A stretch of 64,000 nt of DNA. It comes from SLRI01 sp942491185. GTDB taxonomy: Bacteria; Pseudomonadota; Alphaproteobacteria; Geminicoccales; Geminicoccaceae. Below the pieces are notes generated by a model. The model searched no databases, was not told where the DNA came from, and saw only the letters and a list, made by a program, of their open reading frames with translations. Each line of letters starts with the position of its first letter. Positions within the stretch are counted from its first letter, which is position 1. Below, in pieces: positions 44,549 through 53,695 of this stretch. The position numbers and the translations under genes were made by a program. The stretch is from assembly GCA_942491185.1 (NCBI GenBank), contig CALOAB010000008.1, forward strand, positions 1-64,000, given 5' to 3'.

Positions 44549-45946
44549 CTCTCCTCCTGCGACCGCTCACCCACCCGACACCGCCAGCCGGGCAAACCCG
44601 GCGCCGACGACGAGGCACCGTAGTCCGCCGCCCGCAGGCTTGGCAAACCCCAGCGGAGCACGGCGCTTCAGTGCCGCGATGCGGAGCGCAGCGGCGCTGA
44701 CGCTCAGGGGTTGACCGGCCGACGGTCTTCAGCTCAATTTTCGCGTTAGGGGCGGATTGGCCAGTCACCCGTCGAACCTCAAAACGTCGCGCGGCCGTCG
44801 ACATGCTGGGCACGAGGCAGCCGCGCGTCGCCAATGCCCCGCTTGGCTGACTTTCGCGCAATCAGTCACCGTCTCAATCGGCATCGCATTGGGTGGAAAC
44901 ATGCACCGAGATATGCACAGAACCGACAGCCCGGATTTGCTGGGTTTTCGAGCCTGGTGCATAAATCATGAGATTTGCGCATGCAACGCACGGTTGCTGA
45001 ACTTATCGATGGCTGGTCATCGAGAGCAATATTCAGGCTTTCCTGTTTCAATCGCTTTTTCGGCATTCAGTGGCGTCAAGGCCTAGACAAATGCGGCAAT
45101 GTCGGCATTCGTGACTGGGACGTTAGATCATCCGAACGAATTATTCTTCGCAAACTCTTTGATGGCGCTTTTTTGGCGTAATGCAGTTGACGCGATTGTC
45201 TATTGTTCACCATTCCAAACACTGGGCGAACTATCAACGCATCCAATCGATTCCAAGAGCTGAACATGTGCATTTGTTTTTTCGTTCTGAGAGTTATTGT
45301 TGCGAGAAGATTTTGTTAGAATTCGATATGCTGCTATGCAAAGACTTGATTTGGGTCTAGATCGGTGTTCAGTGTTTTTTTTGTTAGCAGTGGAGTGAGA
45401 TGTGCAACTCCATTTTATTGCAAATTCTCGTTCGCGATCCAATTCCGTTAATCTAGAAATTTCAAAGTTGATGCTTTGGGAACGGTTGTCAGAAAAAAAT
45501 GAATTTATCGGATATAAGTACGGAAAATGAAGATTTCGGAGTATGATAAATGTTGCAAGTTTCACATGTAAGTTCGTTGATGTAATGCAATGATCTATTT
45601 TTGCGACTTTGAACCGTTTGGTTGATTGGTGTTTCTGATTCGGTTGAAGCTTGCAGAATTGGACGTTTGTTGTTTTGCGTTATTTTTGTGTTAGATCAGC
45701 TCATTCGGCGGAATATGTATAGATGATGGGGGCGTGTTGACCCTCGCAACGAGATTTCGACAGTTAGCAGTAGATGGTTTATTTGATACTTGTCGCGGTT
45801 TTGAGAAATGATTCCTGGCTATGGCGCGATAAGCTGAGCGATAACGCTCATTATGTAAAACGTACAGAGCTGGAGTTGACCTGACAGTTGCGGCACGGCC
45901 GCTCCCGCGAGGGCCGGTGTCCGACGAGTGCCAGATGACATCCGTC
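44549..45946. other. Gene-poor region with AT-rich island
   Basis: No convincing gene is present. From about 44850 to 45850 the composition falls to roughly 35-45% G+C, in sharp contrast to the flanks. Open frames here (for example 44975-45181 plus, 45200-45565 minus) resemble nothing I know and lack good ribosome sites. The island ends beside an antitoxin-like gene and a toxin fragment, so it may be the remains of acquired DNA. No integrase, transposase or terminal repeats were recognised. Confidence 0.6.
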
Positions 45947-46157
45947 TCAGGGTCCTGCGTTCATCCGCGACCGTATCCGGTTCGCTGGCAATGACCTTCA
46001 GATAGGCCTTCGCGGCCCGGTCGGGTTCTGTGCGGCCCTGCTCCCAATCTCGGAGTGTGCCAATCGGAACCTGATAGCGGGCGGCGAACTCTTCTTGGCT
46101 GAGGCCCAGGGCGCGACGGATGACCTTGGCCCGTGGCGTTTGCTTCATCCTCGCCAT
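45947..46157 (-). CDS. Helix-turn-helix antitoxin-like protein (3' frameshift)
   Basis: This short XRE-type DNA-binding protein of about 69 residues has the core KVIRRALGLSQEEFAARYQV and PIGTLRDWEQGRTEPD, typical of antitoxins or repressors paired with BrnT-like toxins. ATG 46157 or 46148 may start it. Near 45965 an extra G in GCGG shifts the frame. The corrected end is NAGP and a stop at 45947, the usual family length. Uncorrected, it runs on with unrelated sequence to 45819. Its toxin partner is missing except for a possible fragment just upstream. Confidence 0.65.
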
Positions 46158-46205
46158 AGTCTTCCCGGCCGTCGACGAACACAAGCGGCCGAGCGCCGAA
46201 GTCCG
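46158..46205 (-). pseudogene. Possible fragment of a BrnT-type toxin gene
   Basis: Right after the aldolase stop, the minus strand reads ADFGARPLVFVDGREDYGED, continuing a few bases into the antitoxin start. This resembles the middle of BrnT toxins (VF-x-D-x-R-x-DYGE). Start and C-terminus are absent. The match is short, from memory, and could be chance. Confidence 0.25.
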
Positions 46206-47169
46206 CTAACGCCCCAAAGCCTTCCGATACTTCTCCGCGTCCCAGCCCATCAGCGCGGCTTCCTGCTCGGGCGTGAAGCTCAGCAGCTCGGCACCCTCCC
46301 GCACGCGGGCCAGGACCAGGGCCAGGCAAAGCGCCAGCTCGTCGGCGGCGGGTGGGGCGTCTTCGGGGAGGTAGGCGCCCTCGCCGGGCACCAGGATGAG
46401 CTGCTGGCCGGGCTTGGCGGTCTCGGGCGTGGCGGCGGCAGGTCCCAGAAAAATGACGTGGTCGGGGTAGTAGGAGCCGGCCATCGCCATGGCGCGCAGT
46501 CGCGCATCGGTGGCGAGCGTGTGGGCGACGCTGTGGCGGACCGGGCGGAGGCCCTGGCGGGGCGGCGGCTGCGTCACGGTGCCGAGTGCCCGAGCCGGTG
46601 CGTCGAGCCGGCGCTCGACCTTCTCGATCAGCGCTGCCGTGGCATCGAGATCGTCGCCGGCCACGACCAGGCCGTGATTGCCCATGACGATGATGTCGAT
46701 CGGGCCGGCTGTCGATCGCGTCCTTGATGGCGCGGGTGAGCGGCAGGCCGGGGAAGACATAAGGCACAAAAGCCCAGCTCAGGCCGTCGAGCCGGTCCCT
46801 GAACCGCGCCTCGGCGTCGGCCCTGATCGCGATGGCGATGGTGCGCACCGAGTGGGTGTGGATGACGAAGCGGTGCGGCAGGAGCGCGTGCAGGCTGGTC
46901 TCGATCGAGGGGCGGAGATCGTCCGGGTTGTCGGCGGCGATGACGGCAGCCCGGATATCGGCCTCGTCGCCCTCGTCGATGACATCCACGGCCTTGGCCA
47001 GATCGACCGGAACAAACAAAAAACGCTTCTCGGCATCGGCGAGCCAGAAGCCCGAGGCCTTGACCCAGAGCGTGTTGCCGTCCTTGACGGACGTGTTGCC
47101 GCCCCCGGCCTGGACCTGCTCCGGGTCGCTGCCGATCTTGGCCGAGTAGCGGGCGAGCTGGTCAAGCAT
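46206..47169 (-). CDS. Class II aldolase/adducin-family protein (frameshifted)
   Basis: This protein of about 320 residues has the family N-terminus QVQAGGGNTSVKDGNTLWVKASG, zinc ligands in HRFVIHTHSVRT and, after a one-base insertion near 46700, the third His in VMGNHGLVVAGDD. The C-terminal half extends beyond a minimal aldolase. ATG 47169 overlaps the stop of the FGGY kinase by eight bases, so aldolase and kinase are coupled: the kinase would make a ketose phosphate that the aldolase splits. The sugar is unknown; pentulose or tetrulose phosphates are plausible. Confidence 0.78.
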
Positions 47170-48394
47170 GGGCAAGGCCTCGTTGCGCGAGTAGGGCGGT
47201 GCCGAAGGCGGCATCGGTGCTGACGGCAGGCACCAACGGCACGCCCAGATGACGGGCGCGGATGCGGCTCCAGGCGTCGTTCTGCGCCCCGCCGCCGACC
47301 GTGCTCACGGATTCCAGCCGGGGCCCGCCGAGCTCTGCCAGCCGCGCATAGCCCATGGCCTCGACCCGGGCGATGCCCTCGAAGAGGGCGTGGAGGAACC
47401 GCGCCCGGTCGGCCGGGATGTCGGCGGGCGCGAAGGTCATGGTCGGATCGGCCACCGGAAACCGCTCGCCGGTGGCCGGCAGCGGGTGCCAGCCGAGATC
47501 GAGCGGTTGGTCGGGATCGATGTCGGCCGAGAGCGCCTTGATCTCGTCGGCCGCGAAGTAGCGCAGAAGCGCCCCGCCGCCGCTGTTCGAGGCGCCGCCG
47601 GCGAGCCAGTTGCCGAGCAGCTTGTGGCTGTAGATACCGTGCGCCGGCGCGAAGATCGGCGTCTCGGAGAGCAGCTTCAAGGTCAGCGTGGTGCCGAGCG
47701 CGGTCACCCCCTGCCCCGGCCGATCGGCGCCGGTCGCCAGGAAGGACGCGCAGCCATCGGTGGTCCCGGCGACCACCAGCGCCCCTGCGAGCGGGCCATC
47801 GCCGACCCGGCCGAGCGGCGTGCCGGGCTCGACCACCTCGGGCAGCAGCCGGCGCTCGATGCCGAACCGGTCGAGCCAGTCGGGCCAGATCCGCGCGACC
47901 GGGTCCCAGCCGAGCTTCAACGCATTGTTGTCGTCGCTCACCCCGAGCCGGCCGGTGAGCCGAAAGGTCAGCCAGTCCGCCTGATGCAGCGCGTGCGCCG
48001 CATCCGGGTGGCGGGCCTGCAGCGCCTTGAGCCGCGCCGCCGGCGAGCTCGCCCCATGCGCGGCACTCTCCGGCGGTGCCAGCTCCTTGATCGCAGCGGC
48101 GAGCCCGGCCGCACTGGTGTCGTTGTAGAGCGCAGCCGCCCCGAGCGGCCGGCCCGCGGCGTCGGTGAGCAAGAGCGTGCCGGACGTACCGTCGATGGCG
48201 ACCGCGTCGATCGGCCCGTGGCCGGCCAGCTCGGCCAGAACGGCGTCCATGGCGGCGGCCCAGACGGCCGGATCGGTGGTGCCGGCCGTGAACGGGCGAT
48301 GCGCCTCGGCGCGAACCGTGCCGCTGCCGTCGACGACCACGCCACGCAGCCCCGACGTCCCACAATCGAGCCCCAGGCAGCGAAGTTCAGGCAT
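47162..48394 (-). CDS. FGGY-family carbohydrate kinase
   Basis: This 410-residue sugar kinase has the N-terminal phosphate loop LGLDCGTSGLRGVVVD, the IDGTSGTLLL segment, the C-terminal domain motif GTTDGCASFLA and STVGGGAQNDAWSRI (adenosine site). It is shorter than most FGGY kinases (about 480-520). It looks closer to ribulokinase/xylulokinase relatives than to the EryA protein at 50972. Its start overlaps the GlpD/EryB stop by eight bases. Confidence 0.87.
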   Translation of the reverse strand: MPELRCLGLDCGTSGLRGVVVDGSGTVRAEAHRPFTAGTTDPAVWAAAMDAVLAELAGHGPIDAVAIDGTSGTLLLTDAAGRPLGAAALYNDTSAAGLAAAIKELAPPESAAHGASSPAARLKALQARHPDAAHALHQADWLTFRLTGRLGVSDDNNALKLGWDPVARIWPDWLDRFGIERRLLPEVVEPGTPLGRVGDGPLAGALVVAGTTDGCASFLATGADRPGQGVTALGTTLTLKLLSETPIFAPAHGIYSHKLLGNWLAGGASNSGGGALLRYFAADEIKALSADIDPDQPLDLGWHPLPATGERFPVADPTMTFAPADIPADRARFLHALFEGIARVEAMGYARLAELGGPRLESVSTVGGGAQNDAWSRIRARHLGVPLVPAVSTDAAFGTALLAQRGLAHA

Positions 48395-49913
48395 CGGCGC
48401 TCGCGGCCAGATGCTCAGCGCACCAGGCCTCGAAGGCGGCGCGCTCGGCTGGCGTCAGATGCAGATAATGCTTGGTCCGCCGCTCCAGAATGTCCTCGGC
48501 CGTCTCGGCCCATTCGTGACGCCGCAGATAGTCGACCTCGCGCGCATAGAGCAGCCCGCCGAAATGCCGGCCGAGATCAGCCGTGCTGCCAGCATCGCCG
48601 AGCAGGGCAGCGGCGCGCGTGCCGTAGAGCCGCGCATAGTGTCGGGCCAGACCATCGGGCAGCCAGGGGTGACCCTGCGCGAGGCCGGCAAGGAACCGGT
48701 CGAAATCCGCATCCGGCATGTCGCCGCCGGGCAGTGGTGCCTTGGCCGTCCAGCCCTGGCGCATGGCGGGAAAGAACGGGGCCAGCTTGTCGAGCGCGTG
48801 CTCGGCGAGCTTGCGGTAGGTGGTGATCTTGCCGCCGAAGACGGAGAGCATCGGCGCCCGTCCGCCAGCGGGGCTCTCGGGCTCGACGTCGAAGACGTAG
48901 TCGCGGGTGACGGCCGAGGGGTTCTCGGCCGCGTCGTCGTAGAGCGGGCGGACACCGGCGAAGGTCGTCTCGACGTCGTCGCGGCCGGGCCCGTGCTCGA
49001 AGTAGCGGTTGACGATGGCGAGCAGGTAGTCGATCTCGGCGGGCTCGGCCTTGACCTCGGCCGGGTCGTCCTCGACCGGGATGTCGGTGGTGCCGATCAG
49101 CGCCTTGTCGCCCTCGTACGGGTTGACGAAGATCACCCGCTTGTCGGTGTTCTGCAGCAGATAGGCCTGGCTGCCCTCCCAGAACTTGGCCGTGATGATG
49201 TGGCTGCCCTTGACGAGGCGGACCTGGCGGCGGCTGTTGATCCCGGCGACCCGGCCGAGCACCGTCTCGACCCAGGGACCGGCGGCATTGACCACGCAGC
49301 GCGCGCGGATGGTGCGCCGGCTCCGATCGCGCTGGTTCTCCAGCTCGACCAGCCAGTGCTCGCCCTCCCGCCTGGCCCCGACACAGGCCGTTCGGGTCAG
49401 GACCTCGGCCCCCTTCTCGGCGGCATCGAGCGCGTTCAGGATCACCAGCCGCGCATCGTCGACCCAGCAGTCGGAGTATTCGAAGGCGCGCGTGAAGCTG
49501 TCCCTGATCGGCGCACCCTCCGGGTCGCGGCGCAGATCGAGCGCGCGGGTCGGCGGCAGGCGCTTGCGGCCGCCCAGATGGTCGTAGAGGAAGAGCCCGA
49601 GGCGGATGAACCAGGCCGGGCGTTGCTCGGGGCTGTGCGGCAGCACGAAGCGCATCGGCCAGATGATGTGCGGGGCGGCCTCGAGCAGCACCTCGCGCTC
49701 GATCAACGCCTCGCGGACCAGCCGGAACTCGTAGTATTCGAGGTAGCGGAGCCCGCCATGGACCAGCTTGCCGGAGCGCGAGGAGGTGCCCCAGGCGAGG
49801 TCCTGCATCTCGCACAAGGTGACGCTGAGGCCCCTGCCCGCCGCGTCCCGGGCGATGCCGGCGCCGTTCACGCCGCCGCCGATCACCAGAAGATCGATGA
49901 CGGGCTCGGTCAT
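48387..49913 (-). CDS. FAD-dependent glycerol-3-phosphate/erythritol-phosphate dehydrogenase (GlpD/EryB family)
   Basis: This 508-residue flavoprotein has the FAD motif LLVIGGGVNGAGIARDAAGRG, the family stretch WGTSSRSGKLVHGGLRYLEY and the substrate-site FGGKITTYRKLAEHALD. It oxidises a polyol phosphate at the membrane and passes electrons to quinone. EryB and GlpD are homologous and hard to tell apart by eye. The EryA-type kinase two genes upstream and EryC/EryH-like genes nearby favour erythritol (or similar tetritol) phosphate, while the Glp-like importer would also fit glycerol phosphate. Confidence 0.88.
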   Translation of the reverse strand: MTEPVIDLLVIGGGVNGAGIARDAAGRGLSVTLCEMQDLAWGTSSRSGKLVHGGLRYLEYYEFRLVREALIEREVLLEAAPHIIWPMRFVLPHSPEQRPAWFIRLGLFLYDHLGGRKRLPPTRALDLRRDPEGAPIRDSFTRAFEYSDCWVDDARLVILNALDAAEKGAEVLTRTACVGARREGEHWLVELENQRDRSRRTIRARCVVNAAGPWVETVLGRVAGINSRRQVRLVKGSHIITAKFWEGSQAYLLQNTDKRVIFVNPYEGDKALIGTTDIPVEDDPAEVKAEPAEIDYLLAIVNRYFEHGPGRDDVETTFAGVRPLYDDAAENPSAVTRDYVFDVEPESPAGGRAPMLSVFGGKITTYRKLAEHALDKLAPFFPAMRQGWTAKAPLPGGDMPDADFDRFLAGLAQGHPWLPDGLARHYARLYGTRAAALLGDAGSTADLGRHFGGLLYAREVDYLRRHEWAETAEDILERRTKHYLHLTPAERAAFEAWCAEHLAASADA

Positions 49914-49946
49914 CGAGCACCTGCCTTGGTCAACACGGACTCCAGG

Positions 49947-50975
49947 TCAACACGGGTTGAGGAACGGCTCGCCCGCCTGCCAGCGGCGGATCTCCTCGGC
50001 GACCATCGTGGCCGCGATGCGCACCGTGGTGGTCGAGGCCCCGGCGATATGCGGCGTCAGCGTCACCCGCGGATGGCGGAGGATCGGCGCATCGGCCGGC
50101 GGCGGCTCCTGCCAGAACGTCTCCAGCATGGCGCCGCGCAGATGGCCCGATTCGAGCGCTGCATAGAGATCGTCGTAGTTCACCATGGGCCCGCGGGCGG
50201 TGTTGATGAACCAGCTGCCGCGCTTCATGGCCGCGAACTGCGGGGCGGCGAGAAAGCCCCGCGTCTCGTCCGTGACCCGCGCATGCAGGCTGACCACGTC
50301 GGATTGCGCCAGGAGGTCGGGCAGATCGGTCATGACAACGCCGTCCGCCACATCCTCCGGCGCCAGCGTCTTGTAGGGGTCGGCCACCAGGATCCGGCAG
50401 CCGAAGGGCTTCAGCAGCTTGACCACCCGTGTGCCGATCTGGCCGTAGCCGATCAGCCCGACGGTCAGCTCGGAGAGCTCCGGGCCGGTGATGTCGGCGC
50501 GGTAGAGATCGCCCCGCCAGTCACCCTGCCGCAGCGCCTCGTGGCCGGCGCGCATCATCCGGGTTTCCATGAGGATGGCGGCGATGGTGAACTCGGCGAC
50601 GGCCGACGCATTGCGGCCGGGCGCGTTGACGACGGCCACGCCCTTGGCCCGACACGCGTCGCGGTCGATATTGACCGGCCCGCCGCGGCTGACGCCGATC
50701 AGCTCCAGCTTCGGGCAGCGCTCGAGGATCGAGGCCGAGACCGGCGCCAGATGCGTGATCAGCACACGCGCATCGCCGATCATCTCGGCAATTTGCTCGG
50801 GCTCGCCCATGAACTCCTTCAGGCCCGCGAGCTCGCCCGCCTCGCAGGCGTTGACGAAGGGCTCGTCCGGCCAGGCCAGCTCGTGCAGCCGGCAGTCGAA
50901 CGCGCCTGCGGGCAGCGCTGCCTCGAAGACCTTTGGCGACATGAAGCGGTCGCCGATGATGCAGGTCTTGATCAT
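49947..50975 (-). CDS. D-isomer-specific 2-hydroxyacid dehydrogenase
   Basis: This 342-residue NAD(P) enzyme has the nucleotide motif VGLIGYGQIGTRV, the catalytic Arg in FINTARGPMVNYDDL, Glu in METFWQEPP-like LETFWQEPP, and His in TLTPHIAGAS. ATG 50975 overlaps the EryA-like kinase stop as ATGA. It belongs to the phosphoglycerate dehydrogenase-like group. Within a polyol operon it may reduce or oxidise a sugar-derived 2-oxoacid, but no substrate can be assigned. Confidence 0.88.
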   Translation of the reverse strand: MIKTCIIGDRFMSPKVFEAALPAGAFDCRLHELAWPDEPFVNACEAGELAGLKEFMGEPEQIAEMIGDARVLITHLAPVSASILERCPKLELIGVSRGGPVNIDRDACRAKGVAVVNAPGRNASAVAEFTIAAILMETRMMRAGHEALRQGDWRGDLYRADITGPELSELTVGLIGYGQIGTRVVKLLKPFGCRILVADPYKTLAPEDVADGVVMTDLPDLLAQSDVVSLHARVTDETRGFLAAPQFAAMKRGSWFINTARGPMVNYDDLYAALESGHLRGAMLETFWQEPPPADAPILRHPRVTLTPHIAGASTTTVRIAATMVAEEIRRWQAGEPFLNPC

Positions 50976-52534
50976 GCGCGGCGCAGCTCGGCCAAGGCCC
51001 GCCAATTGGCCGGCATGGCCTCGCGGGTCGCCACGTAGATCGGGTAGAGCCGGTCGTAGAGCGCCGTCAGCTCCGGGTCGGGCGCCACCGTGTCGCCCAG
51101 CGTCGGCTCGACCCAGGCTTCGGCGCAGGCCGCGAGATCGGGATAGATGCCGATGGCGACCGCGGCCATCATCGCCGCCCCCGCGGCACCCGCCTCCTCG
51201 CGGCTGCTCTCGCGCACCGGCGCGCCCAAGGCGCTCGCCATGATCCGCTTGAAGGACCTGGAGCGGGCGGCCCCGCCGGCGATGCGGATCTCTTCTGGCA
51301 CGTGGCCCATGGCGCCGTAGCAATCGCGGGCCGCCAGCGCCAGGCCCTCATAGACCGCGCGCACCAGATCGAGCAGCTGCGTGCGGGTCGACAGCCCGGT
51401 CAGCATCGCCCGCGCATCGCTGGCGACGAACGGGCCGCGCTCGCCGGCCTCGTGAATGTAGGGATGGTAGAGCGCCGCACCGGGCCGGCCCTCCATCACC
51501 CTTCCATCGAGCATCTTGAGCGCATCGCCGCGGCTGACGGCGTCGCCGAACAGGCCGGCCGCCTCGCGGACGATATCGGTGATCCAGTCGATGTTGAGCG
51601 TGGCCGCCATGTTGGACTGCATCTGGACGACCGAGCCCGGCACCGGAAAGGGCATGGTGTAGCCGGTGGGCTTGGGCGCCAGCCTGACAGCACCTGCATC
51701 GGCGACGAAGCGCATATGCATGCCGGTGGAGCCGACGATCGAGCAGCCGACCCTCCGGTTGGGATCGTAGATGCCGCCGCCCAAGGCGGTGCAGAGGACG
51801 TCCAGAAAGCCCAGGCACACCGGCGTGCCGGCGGGCAGCCCGGTCGCCGCAGCAGCGGTCTCGCTCAAGGGATGGGTGGTCTTGGAGCCGTCGAGCATCG
51901 GCGGCAGCAAGCGGCGATAGGCGCTGAGGCCGAGTGCGTCGAGCACCGGCTCGGCATACTCGCGCTTGCGGAAATCGCCGAACGTATAAGTGCCTTCCGA
52001 GATGTCGGTGGCGCGGATGCCGGTGAGCTGGAGGTAGAGCCAGTCCTTGCAATGGAAGGCCGTCGTCGCCGTGGCCAGCGCTTCCGGGTCATGGCGCTCC
52101 ATCCAGCGCAGATGCACGCTCTGCTGGCACGCGTTCAGGCCACACCCGGTATGCGGAAAGAGCGCACAGGCGACGCCAGCTTCCTCCAGCTCGTCGACCA
52201 GGCTCGCAGCCCGGCTGTCGAGCCAGAGCCAGCCGGGCCTGACCTGCCGGCCGGCCTCGTCGATCAGCCAGGTGCCGTCGCCCTGTCCGGTGACCGCCAA
52301 CGCCCGGGTCCGCGCCGCCAGATCGGGCACCAGCTCGGCCAAGTTGCGCAGCACGGCGGCGGCGTCGTCCCAGGTCCGCGCCATGTCCTGCTCGACCGCC
52401 CCGTCCGGGCGCTCCTCGTAGCTGTTCGGGAGCGACGCGATCGCCAGTTGCTGGCCCTCGAGATCAAAGGCCACGGCCTTGATCACCGACGTGCCGGCAT
52501 CGATCCCGAGGATGAGGTCACGCCTGTCAGCCAT
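50972..52534 (-). CDS. eryA: Erythritol kinase-like FGGY kinase
   Basis: This kinase of 520 residues matches EryA along its length as I recall it: LGIDAGTSVIKAVAFDLEG, GAVEQDMARTWDDA, TGQGDGTWLIDEAG, GLNACQQSVHLRWM, CKDWLYLQLTG, EGTYTFGDFRKREY and IVGSTGMHMRF. EryA phosphorylates erythritol at the first step of its catabolism. ATG 52534 (or GTG 52537) follows AAGGAG. It lies between the importer ATPases and the 2-hydroxyacid dehydrogenase in one minus-strand operon. Related tetritols or pentitols cannot be excluded. Confidence 0.82.
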   Translation of the reverse strand: MADRRDLILGIDAGTSVIKAVAFDLEGQQLAIASLPNSYEERPDGAVEQDMARTWDDAAAVLRNLAELVPDLAARTRALAVTGQGDGTWLIDEAGRQVRPGWLWLDSRAASLVDELEEAGVACALFPHTGCGLNACQQSVHLRWMERHDPEALATATTAFHCKDWLYLQLTGIRATDISEGTYTFGDFRKREYAEPVLDALGLSAYRRLLPPMLDGSKTTHPLSETAAAATGLPAGTPVCLGFLDVLCTALGGGIYDPNRRVGCSIVGSTGMHMRFVADAGAVRLAPKPTGYTMPFPVPGSVVQMQSNMAATLNIDWITDIVREAAGLFGDAVSRGDALKMLDGRVMEGRPGAALYHPYIHEAGERGPFVASDARAMLTGLSTRTQLLDLVRAVYEGLALAARDCYGAMGHVPEEIRIAGGAARSRSFKRIMASALGAPVRESSREEAGAAGAAMMAAVAIGIYPDLAACAEAWVEPTLGDTVAPDPELTALYDRLYPIYVATREAMPANWRALAELRRA

Positions 52535-52561
52535 CACGCCTGCTCCTTGGAGCCATGCCCG

Positions 52562-53689
52562 TCATCGCTGCAACGCCGAGCCGTGAAAGAGCGCCTGCTC
52601 GGATTCGGCATCGAAGAGGTGGATGGCGCTGAGCGGCACGTGCACCGTGATCGCCTCGCCGAGTGCTGCCTGGACCTCGCGGTTGACCACGAGGACGAAG
52701 CCGATGCTGCCGACCTCGATGCCGATATGGGTCTGATCACCGAGCCAGGCGTGGCTGGCAACCGTGCCGGTGATGGCACCCGGACCGTCGCCCAGCCGCA
52801 GCCGATGCGGGCGGATGCCGAGATGCAGCTTCTGCCCATCACCCAGGCTCTCGATCGCCTCGTCGAACCGCAGCGTGAAGGCCGGCTTGTCGCCATTCTC
52901 CAGGATGACGAGCCCGAGCCCGCCGCCGCTGCGGTCGACCCTGGCCTGGAACAGGTTCATCGGCGGCTCGCCGATGAAGGAGGCGACGAACAGGTTGGCC
53001 GGCCGCTCCTTGAGCTCGTCGGGCGAGGCGAACTGCTGCAGCACGCCCTGCTCCATGACCGCAATGCGGTCGGCCAAGGCAATGGCCTCGGTCTGGTCAT
53101 GGGTGACGAAGATCGTCGTCATCTTGCGGCTGATCAGCCAGTCCTTGAGCCGGGCGCGCAGCACCGCGCGGAGCTGCGGCTCGAGCTGCGACATCGGCTC
53201 GTCCAGCAGGAAGACGTCGGCCTTCCTGATCAGCGCACGGGCGAGGCTGGTGCGCTGCTGCTGGCCGGCCGAGATGGTCGGCGGGTAGCGCTCGAGCGCG
53301 CTTTCGATCTCGAGCAGGCGTGCCACCTCGTCGACCTTCCGGGTCACCTCGGCCGTGGGCTGGCGATCGCGCAGCAGCGCAAAGCCGATATTGTCCCGAA
53401 CCCGCAGCGGCGGGTAGAGCGCATAGCCCTCGAATGCCATGGCGATGTTGCGCTCGGCCGGCAGCAGCGTGTTGATCACCCGCTGGCCCACCTTGATGTC
53501 GCCGGAGGTGACGTCCTCGAAGCCCGCGATCATCCTGAGCGTCGTGGTCTTGCCGCAGCCGGACGAGCCCAAGAGCCCCACGATCTGGCCGTCATCGATC
53601 GCCATGTCGACTTCATCCACCGCGACCACCGGCTTGGCCCGTCGAGGCTTGTAGACCTTCGTTACCGTATCAAGCGTGAGTGTCGCCAT
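52562..53689 (-). CDS. CUT1 importer ATPase subunit 2 (GlpT-like), Q-loop Gln replaced
   Basis: This 375-residue ATPase has Walker A GSSGCGKT (41-48), Walker B FLLDEP with catalytic Glu 164, the switch His 197 in VTHDQ and a C-terminal TOBE domain (about 240-370). Two elements are unusual: the Q-loop reads AFEGYALYP, with Glu 87 for Gln, and the signature is ISAGQ (139-143) rather than LSGGQ. It starts six bases after the partner ATPase. Together they resemble the GlpS/GlpT pair of rhizobial glycerol importers. Confidence 0.88.
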   Translation of the reverse strand: MATLTLDTVTKVYKPRRAKPVVAVDEVDMAIDDGQIVGLLGSSGCGKTTTLRMIAGFEDVTSGDIKVGQRVINTLLPAERNIAMAFEGYALYPPLRVRDNIGFALLRDRQPTAEVTRKVDEVARLLEIESALERYPPTISAGQQQRTSLARALIRKADVFLLDEPMSQLEPQLRAVLRARLKDWLISRKMTTIFVTHDQTEAIALADRIAVMEQGVLQQFASPDELKERPANLFVASFIGEPPMNLFQARVDRSGGGLGLVILENGDKPAFTLRFDEAIESLGDGQKLHLGIRPHRLRLGDGPGAITGTVASHAWLGDQTHIGIEVGSIGFVLVVNREVQAALGEAITVHVPLSAIHLFDAESEQALFHGSALQR

Positions 53690-53695
53690 CCCGTC

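Noticed and set aside
45200..45565. 121-residue minus-strand frame in the AT-rich island
   Set aside because: No ribosome site, no recognisable motif, and open frames of this length can arise in such sequence by chance.
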